The notes beneath the pieces were generated by a model, which saw only the letters and a program-made list of their open reading frames with translations, made no database searches and was not told where the DNA came from. From assembly GCA_023140455.1 (NCBI GenBank), contig JAGLLQ010000098.1, positions 1-8,110 of the forward strand: DNA of 8,110 nucleotides. The letters are read 5' to 3'. Below are positions 6,801 through 8,110 of this stretch, one piece after another. Source of the DNA: Desulfobacteraceae bacterium (GTDB lineage Bacteria > Desulfobacterota > Desulfobacteria > Desulfobacterales > Desulfobacteraceae). The position numbers and the translations under genes were made by a program. Position 1 is the stretch's first letter. Each line of letters opens with the position of its first letter.

Positions 6801-8110
6801 ATTGAAAATGACGATAAACTTGCAGATCTTGGTATTGATTCATTGAATGGAATTGAGCTTTTAACCCAGTTTGAGAATGAATTGGGTGCTTCCATTTCTC
6901 CGACATCTCTTGTACAGGCTCCAAGCATAAAATTAATCAGTGAACGGCTTTTAACCATCCTTGACCTTGAATATGATGTTCCTAAAGAAGATGTACAAGC
7001 CTACCTAAACAGTGGATCAGAAGACAACAGTAAAAAGAGTGACCCGGATCTGCTTTCGGCCCTTGAACAAATAAAAATATTGCCGGATATTCCAGATACT
7101 ATAAGAAGCCCTGAAGAGAATCGGGTAATTTTCCTAACCGGGGTCACAGGACTCCTGGGAAGCAGGCTTTTCAAGGATCTGATCACGCAAACACCATTCC
7201 ATGTTTATCTTCTGATCAGACCTGGGAATGATAAAACTGATTTGATGTCCCGGCTTGAGGACAGTGTTGAAAAATTCGGTTTAAATCTGAATCTTGAAAA
7301 AATATCCAACAGGTTTACATTGTTTGCAGGAGATCTTTCAAAGCCTTATCTTGGGCTTACCCAAAATGCTTATAGAAATATTCAAGAAACTATTGATGTA
7401 GTATTACATTCTGCTGCCCGGGTACATCATCTAAAGCCCTATCACATGCTTAAAAAAGCCAATGTTGATGGAACTTTTGAAATATTAAAACTCTGTATAA
7501 CCACTAAGGATGTAATTCCTCTGCACTATGTCTCTGCAATTGGTATTCTTGTTACAGATTTTACGCAAACGGTTCCCTCTACCGAGGATGATATTCCGGA
7601 TAATCTCGGAGAACTTAAAAATGGATATCTTAAATCCAAATGGATCAGTGAATATGTCCTTAGAAACCTGCGGGAGAAAAATTTCCCATGTAATATTTAC
7701 AGACCCGGACTTATTTTTAGTAAAAAGAGTATGATCACATTGGCTGGAGATTTTATCTGGCGAATGTTTAAAGCCTCCCTGATAATAGGTAAATATCCGG
7801 ATTCTGCCATGAATCTCCTGTTGGCTCCGGTGAATACAGTTTCAAGTGCCATCATGGGATCAATTATGGCAAACCATACAGGCAAAACTCTTCATCTGTT
7901 TGAAACCCAAACCCGATTTCGGGATTTAAGCCTTGAAGCAATTAACCTTGGATTTGATCTTGAACCGGTTAACGCTGCTCAATGGCATTCGCTTTCAATG
8001 CAATTATTTACAGAGAATCCAATCGGACACCCTTTGGCAGATTATTTAAATGCCTTTGATACCAAAATAGTAGAACTGATGACATTGATGAGTGAACACC
8101 CGTTTAAACT
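3..8110 (+). CDS. Type I fully reducing polyketide synthase with terminal thioester reductase (partial at both ends)
   Basis: The gene builds a reduced polyketide or fatty-acid-like chain on its own carrier domain and probably releases it reductively; it is expected to be cytosolic, and I see no signal peptide or membrane segment. I translated the window codon by codon: frame 3 has no stop in 2702 codons and no sign of a frameshift, since domain homology continues smoothly throughout. The order is KS (partial), AT, DH, cMT, psi-KR, ER, KR, ACP, R. The 5' end is missing: the KS active-site Cys is residue 18, whereas about 160 or more residues normally precede it, so the start codon lies roughly 0.5 kb or more upstream. 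The 3' end is cut late in the R domain, so only a few tens of codons are probably missing. The full protein should exceed about 2900 residues. No neighbouring gene, promoter or terminator is visible. The family assignment is very secure; the exact product is not known. Confidence 0.97.
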   Translation, partial: MSHFFNLTGPSMTVDTACSASLHATHLACQAIWNNECKMALAGGANCLIYPSGFISFSNFGGLAADGKCKAFDALADGFVKSEGTGMILLKTLKKAIENKDRIYACIHNTKVNQDGHTPVIAAPSLESQETLIAKALKETGISPDQVQYIEAHGTGTAIGDPVEANAIGKAIGRHKSEESPCLIGSVKTNIGHLETASGIAGIIKNAMICHHGVVPKNLHFNTPNPDIEFDKYNIKIVTETLPLPGYSDPDQCFIGLNSFGFGGANAFILMSPYKSQQADIFEYDRSGTDFRYMLPISARSEEAYKAELKHFDEILDDSKKKNDIQHICAFSAHRRAFHKQFCSVIAGKEVSELKAQIKDQLVDTHKLNKPVSDKAVFIFSGQGPQWYAMGRELYKSEKVFRDTIHEAHEALQAIGGWHLLDEFLADEEISKISNTAYAQPMITALQIGLDRLWRSRGVTPSAVVGHSIGEVAACVSADCFDLKEGMKIIYHRGRTMDIASSKGAMLAAGISQKTALSLVKPYGDAVSLAAVNGPSSVTFAGQKDKLLEIETLLNEQEKFNRFLNVEYAFHSAFMDPVKKELLKSLNDIKCKAPDIPLWSTVTGEQVTKAIHKNDYWWKNVRQTVLFGPAIEQIIEKHSLFLEIAAHPVLAASVKQCLKGKRVSGRCGQSLTKNDPDKSAMTKGLNDLVKAGYPIDWQKIYNVKTIPHIEFWSYSWQKKEYWEESTITSQNRLAKLDDTLLGRRFDFFDTPTWANQLDLKVQTFLADHKVKTHIFFPAAGYIDIFCAAASLCVGIFFELEDFSILTSVVLNTNDVKNIRCQFDSSTNQLNLKVSGDGNTRNWDICATSKVYKVSEFENSQFDIEGFKKKSTLNDDKETFYRRASEEGLNYGPHFQTVERYWTYGNKILGYVELPEDDASLFDNTYISPTILDGIFQLLAEEMGKSGTGAKLFLPIGFDKLSIQKSGGSSLYALVNVIEHTLEQIRADITLYDTKGYRTGHIQNFICKAVETKEDESVNFQKQVLYEYWSPKPLDWAKAPAAIGSLEEDTLKAIDTAADRERKSNLKNKILIQPDYFDNANKLMFRFFVNAIYDILTGYKIGDPIDIQSLVKDSGAAAEKFIKYTEKLLSYMVKDRYAKKADGQYCLTHKINELGSVEGCMNLCVKQTPSGIYDINIIYERGFNLASMFQGTYDPLEMLVGKDRTEYARYLYTHSSMFHGNNQLVMAIIRELAGQVPKEKPFRVLEIGSGMGGMTSHILPLLKSYSCEFYFTDIAPALVKQGKKHFRDYDFITYKVLDIGQDPETQEFEPESFDLITGLDVIHAVRDIDTALENVGKLLKPDGQFLLSEIIGKLLMEDFLFGPLDGWWLFDDAYRTDSPLMDRQQWETALTNNNFTDIKAVSDCDGIVHMNFIAAKQRLNGKSSNITKELSLISLPVLENNGWIYIGDAKIPETAGFKRQYSINDLTSDINLKGINGVVYGGALNAIDLPLDKAGQNIVIDLFFTQIIRLLSSSNFDEDTIRLFVLTSGAFPISADQSQINPIQAAMEGLVHVLYNEKPDLGIKLIDLDPEISLSDQIPLIIQEIDKKTDKEDIVALRKGQRFVKRCETISRPRSEFRYDCNNDKLNSHAIGLTVNAPGTLDGLCLEAIPRKVIQPDEVEIQVEAAGINFRDLLKVLGVYPTEVSDSRMLGDECAGVVIEVGDSVTSFSKGDRVAVIGLGCFKTHLILPADRLIKLPDFMSLDLAAASLTNYMTVYYALVVKAGIKPGDRVLVHSAAGGVGLATIQMAKLKGAEVFATAGTQFKQDLLRSLGVTHVYNSRTLDFADKVFKDTNGEGVDIVLNSLAGPYIEKSMNLLRNYGRFLELGKRDIYDKTHISLYPFRKNISYFAIDMAEMFSPDSNMGKTVINGLQTLFQDNVVAKHCYSLFSMANYKEAFNHMSKALHFGKVILKPNWGELTSPIQFKPKKALVKPDKSYLIIGGARGLGLQITKWLIDKGAKTIILVNRSGIAYPETESEIQALQQKAEILLYKTDVSIREQVADLIRKIRSNHPPLDGIFHCAVVLRDNEIQDMTHDDAYEVLAPKAFGGLHLHEETKDIDLNMFLLMGSVAGLIGNIGQSNYAAANTVLKSIAGLRIKQGLAVQYIDWGLFHQAGIVSRDEKLLEKVKKLGLGGLSNDNFKDYLDRILGNRHLIWGVPGYGFENLLKGLINIAPRLSLLNNRIKSKQKKGGESFASDFISMSKDIRLGKMIMLVKYTISDLLDLGIEDIENDDKLADLGIDSLNGIELLTQFENELGASISPTSLVQAPSIKLISERLLTILDLEYDVPKEDVQAYLNSGSEDNSKKSDPDLLSALEQIKILPDIPDTIRSPEENRVIFLTGVTGLLGSRLFKDLITQTPFHVYLLIRPGNDKTDLMSRLEDSVEKFGLNLNLEKISNRFTLFAGDLSKPYLGLTQNAYRNIQETIDVVLHSAARVHHLKPYHMLKKANVDGTFEILKLCITTKDVIPLHYVSAIGILVTDFTQTVPSTEDDIPDNLGELKNGYLKSKWISEYVLRNLREKNFPCNIYRPGLIFSKKSMITLAGDFIWRMFKASLIIGKYPDSAMNLLLAPVNTVSSAIMGSIMANHTGKTLHLFETQTRFRDLSLEAINLGFDLEPVNAAQWHSLSMQLFTENPIGHPLADYLNAFDTKIVELMTLMSEHPFK
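831..1124 (+). other. KS-AT linker domain
   Basis: This stretch (about residues 277-374) joins KS to AT. It contains LPISARSEEAYK near residues 296-307, the counterpart of the common 'LPLSARSEEAL' start of this linker. AFSAHRRAFHKQF near residues 333-345 is the counterpart of the 'RRxHxxR' helix and strand region. It has a structural role only, packing the condensing domains together, and shows no catalytic motif. Confidence 0.8.
1125..1990 (+). other. Acyltransferase (AT) domain, probably malonyl-CoA
   Basis: The AT transfers the extender unit from CoA to the ACP. It opens with VFIFSGQGPQW (GQG at residues 382-384). Gln440 lies in AQPMI. The nucleophile Ser468 (bases 1404-1406) is in GHSIGE, and Arg493 in the YHRGRTM segment matches the Arg that binds the extender carboxylate. 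The catalytic His571 (bases 1713-1715) is in YAFHSAFMD. The last recognisable segment is FLEIAAHPVLAASV near residues 641-654. Specificity is inferred. GHSIGE and the Phe in YAFH favour malonyl-CoA, while the Tyr replacing the usual His of HAFH is shared with methylmalonyl-type YASH. A methyltransferase in the same protein also suits a malonyl extender, since branches could come from SAM. Confidence 0.93.
1991..2204 (+). other. Post-AT linker
   Basis: Residues about 664-734 include AGYPIDWQKIYN (near residues 691-702) and IPHIEFWSYSWQKKEYW (near residues 706-722). These correspond to the usual post-AT segment 'GxxVDWxxLY...LPxYPWQRExYW', which wraps back onto the KS. The usual 'LPTYPWQR' reads 'FWSYSWQK', a divergent form lacking both prolines. 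There is no catalytic role. Confidence 0.75.
2205..3045 (+). other. Dehydratase (DH) domain, double hotdog fold
   Basis: The DH removes water from the beta-hydroxyacyl-ACP to give the trans-enoyl chain. The start is marked by LLGRRFDFF near residues 740-748. The catalytic His768 (bases 2304-2306) is in FLADHKVKTHIFFPAAGYID; in the HxxxGxxxxP motif the Gly position is Thr772 and Pro777 is kept. The second hotdog contains NYGPHFQ (residues 889-895), matching the usual 'YGPxFQ', and the catalytic Asp932 (bases 2796-2798) with Gln936 in ILDGIFQ, matching DxxxQ. LPIGFDKLSI near residues 954-963 matches the C-terminal 'LPxxIxxL' strand. Both catalytic residues are present, so the domain is probably active despite the Gly-to-Thr change. 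Confidence 0.92.
3070..4256 (+). other. SAM-dependent C-methyltransferase (cMT) domain
   Basis: The cMT transfers a methyl group from S-adenosylmethionine to the alpha-carbon of the beta-ketoacyl-ACP. An N-terminal helical lid spans about residues 1024-1180 (for example KLMFRFFVNAIYDILTG). The catalytic core begins near FQGTYDPLEMLVGKD. SAM motif I is VLEIGSGMGGMT (residues 1243-1254). The acidic residue after strand 2 is Asp1272 in FYFTDIAPA, and LDIG with Asp1297 follows strand 3. The His of the catalytic region is His1322 (bases 3966-3968) in GLDVIHAVRD, equivalent to the 'NVLHAT' of other PKS cMTs. Glu1348 in LLSEI is the probable partner acid. FLFGPLDGWWLFDD and the DRQQWETAL segment match the usual 'GLLPGWW' and 'xxQWxxxL' substrate lid. 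All key residues appear intact, so it is likely functional. Confidence 0.93.
4260..4850 (+). other. Structural (non-catalytic) ketoreductase subdomain, psi-KR
   Basis: Residues about 1420-1616 lie between cMT and ER, where fully reducing PKSs place the truncated Rossmann half that braces the catalytic KR. Strand-like GWIYIG (residues 1441-1446) and INGVVYGGAL (near residues 1473-1483) are followed by RLFVLTSGAF (near residues 1521-1530). QAAMEGLVHVLYNEKPDLGIKLIDLDP (near residues 1544-1570) matches the usual 'PLxGLxRVxxxExPxxxxxLIDLD' pattern. DIVALRKGQRFVKR near residues 1592-1605 matches the closing 'E.ALR.G.RYV.RL' strand. No glycine-rich cofactor loop and no Lys/Ser/Tyr catalytic set are seen, as expected. 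Confidence 0.82.
4860..5865 (+). other. Enoylreductase (ER) domain, zinc-independent medium-chain reductase
   Basis: The ER reduces the trans-enoyl-ACP to the saturated acyl chain with NADPH. The N-terminal part has AAGINFRDLLKVLGVYP (residues 1664-1680) and LGDECAGVVIEVG near residues 1689-1701, matching 'NFRDxLxxLGxYP' and 'GxExAGxVxxVG'. The cofactor loop is HSAAGGVGLATIQMAK (residues 1773-1788). DIVLNSLAGPYIEKSMNLL and GRFLELGKRD (Lys1866, Asp1868) match the usual 'VLNSLAGxxxxxSLxxL' and 'GRFxExGKxD'. It closes near HFGKVIL (residues 1944-1950). Tyr1679 is the position reported in modular PKS ERs to correlate with a 2S methyl branch. I see no truncation. This domain plus KR and DH gives complete reduction of each beta-carbon it acts on. 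Confidence 0.94.
5880..6655 (+). other. Ketoreductase (KR) catalytic domain
   Basis: The KR reduces the beta-keto group to a beta-hydroxyl with NADPH. The Rossmann loop is YLIIGGARGLGLQ with Gly1979, Gly1980, Gly1983 and Gly1985. The catalytic set is complete: Lys2083 (bases 6249-6251) in VLAPKAFGG, Ser2107 (6321-6323) in MGSVAGLIG, Tyr2120 (6360-6362) and Asn2124 (6372-6374) in GQSNYAAAN. YIDWGLF near residues 2144-2150 matches the usual 'xINWGxW'. The stereochemical loop reads HCAVVLRDN (residues 2058-2066) instead of the common HAAGVLDDG. The final Asp (2065) of the B-type LDD motif is retained while the middle Asp is Arg, so I infer a B-type KR with modest confidence. The domain pairs with the structural half ahead of the ER. 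Confidence 0.94.
6705..6975 (+). other. Acyl carrier protein (ACP) domain
   Basis: The ACP carries the extender and growing chain on a 4'-phosphopantetheine arm. Residues about 2235-2325 form the expected four-helix pattern. The attachment Ser2280 (bases 6840-6842) lies in LADLGIDSLNGIEL, a close match to the usual 'DLGxDSLxxxEL'. The downstream segment ASISPTSLVQAPSIKLISERL matches 'xxxPxxxxxxxPTIxxLAxxL'. Only one ACP is present; tandem copies, as in PUFA synthases, are absent. A charged linker of about 40 residues separates it from the reductase. Confidence 0.96.
7080..8110 (+). other. Terminal thioester reductase (R) domain, extended SDR type, C-terminus cut by the window
   Basis: The domain should release the ACP-bound chain by NAD(P)H-dependent reduction to an aldehyde, or to an alcohol after two rounds. 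The cofactor loop is FLTGVTGLLGSRL (Gly2380, Gly2383, Gly2386). Further signatures are LLIRP with Arg2406, AGDLSKPYLGL with Asp2444, VVLHSAARVHHLKPY (His2469), ANVDGT (Asn2487), GYLKSKW with the YxxxK pair Tyr2542 and Lys2546, and YRPG (residues 2566-2569). The C-terminal part has GKTLHLF, AAQWHSL and GHPLADYLNAF, matching the end of Lys2/carboxylic-acid-reductase-like R domains. The usual 'VSTxSV' reads VSAIGI (residues 2510-2515), so the position of the catalytic Thr is Ala2512, preceded by Ser2511. The assignment is firm; activity is less certain. A thioesterase domain is not seen. Confidence 0.92.

Noticed and set aside
6542..6958. Open frame of 138 codons on the - strand, the longest antisense frame I saw
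   Set aside because: It lies entirely opposite the KR-ACP region of the PKS, where the + strand frame encodes clear KR and ACP motifs. The translation is Ser/Ile/Phe-rich with no recognisable domain, as expected for the complement of an AT-rich gene.
1..8110. Search for tRNA/rRNA genes, CRISPR repeats, insertion sequence ends, promoters, terminators and long direct repeats
   Set aside because: The window is coding from edge to edge with continuous domain homology. I found no regularly spaced repeats, no inverted-repeat ends and no intergenic gap in which regulatory sites could be supported.

Overview
The whole 8.1 kb window lies inside one very large protein-coding gene on the + strand. Frame 3 is open from base 3 to the last base, with no stop in 2702 codons. 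The gene is cut off at both ends. It encodes a type I polyketide synthase (PKS) of the fully reducing kind. Residue n of the visible protein occupies bases 3n to 3n+2, and this numbering is used throughout.

The domain order is ketosynthase (KS; N-terminal part missing), acyltransferase (AT), dehydratase (DH), C-methyltransferase (cMT), a non-catalytic structural ketoreductase half (psi-KR), enoylreductase (ER), ketoreductase (KR), acyl carrier protein (ACP) and terminal thioester reductase (R, nearly complete at the right edge). Almost every diagnostic catalytic residue can be read. These include KS Cys18/His153/His193, AT Ser468/His571, DH His768/Asp932, the cMT SAM loop and His1322, the ER and KR nucleotide-binding glycine loops, the KR Lys/Ser/Tyr/Asn set, the phosphopantetheine Ser2280 of the ACP, and the YxxxK pair of the reductase. 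The clearest departure is the reductase position normally held by a catalytic Thr, which appears to be Ala.

Acting together, the AT would load an extender (probably malonyl-CoA) and the KS would condense it. The cMT can add an alpha-methyl group, and KR, DH and ER would reduce the beta-carbon fully to methylene. The ACP carries the chain, and the R domain would release it as an aldehyde, or as an alcohol after a second reduction. The inferred product is therefore a saturated, possibly methyl-branched, fatty-acid-like chain with a reduced end. Used iteratively, the protein would resemble a fungal highly reducing PKS with reductive release. It could equally be the last module of an assembly line, because the upstream part is not visible.

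The uninterrupted 8.1 kb frame, the lack of introns and the AT-rich composition (about 40% GC in the stretch I counted) suggest a bacterium. The composition and codon choice (frequent ATA, AGA and AAA) would suit an AT-rich anaerobe such as a Desulfobacterota member, but this is a weak guess. No intergenic DNA, RNA gene, promoter, terminator, mobile element, CRISPR array or convincing repeat was found.
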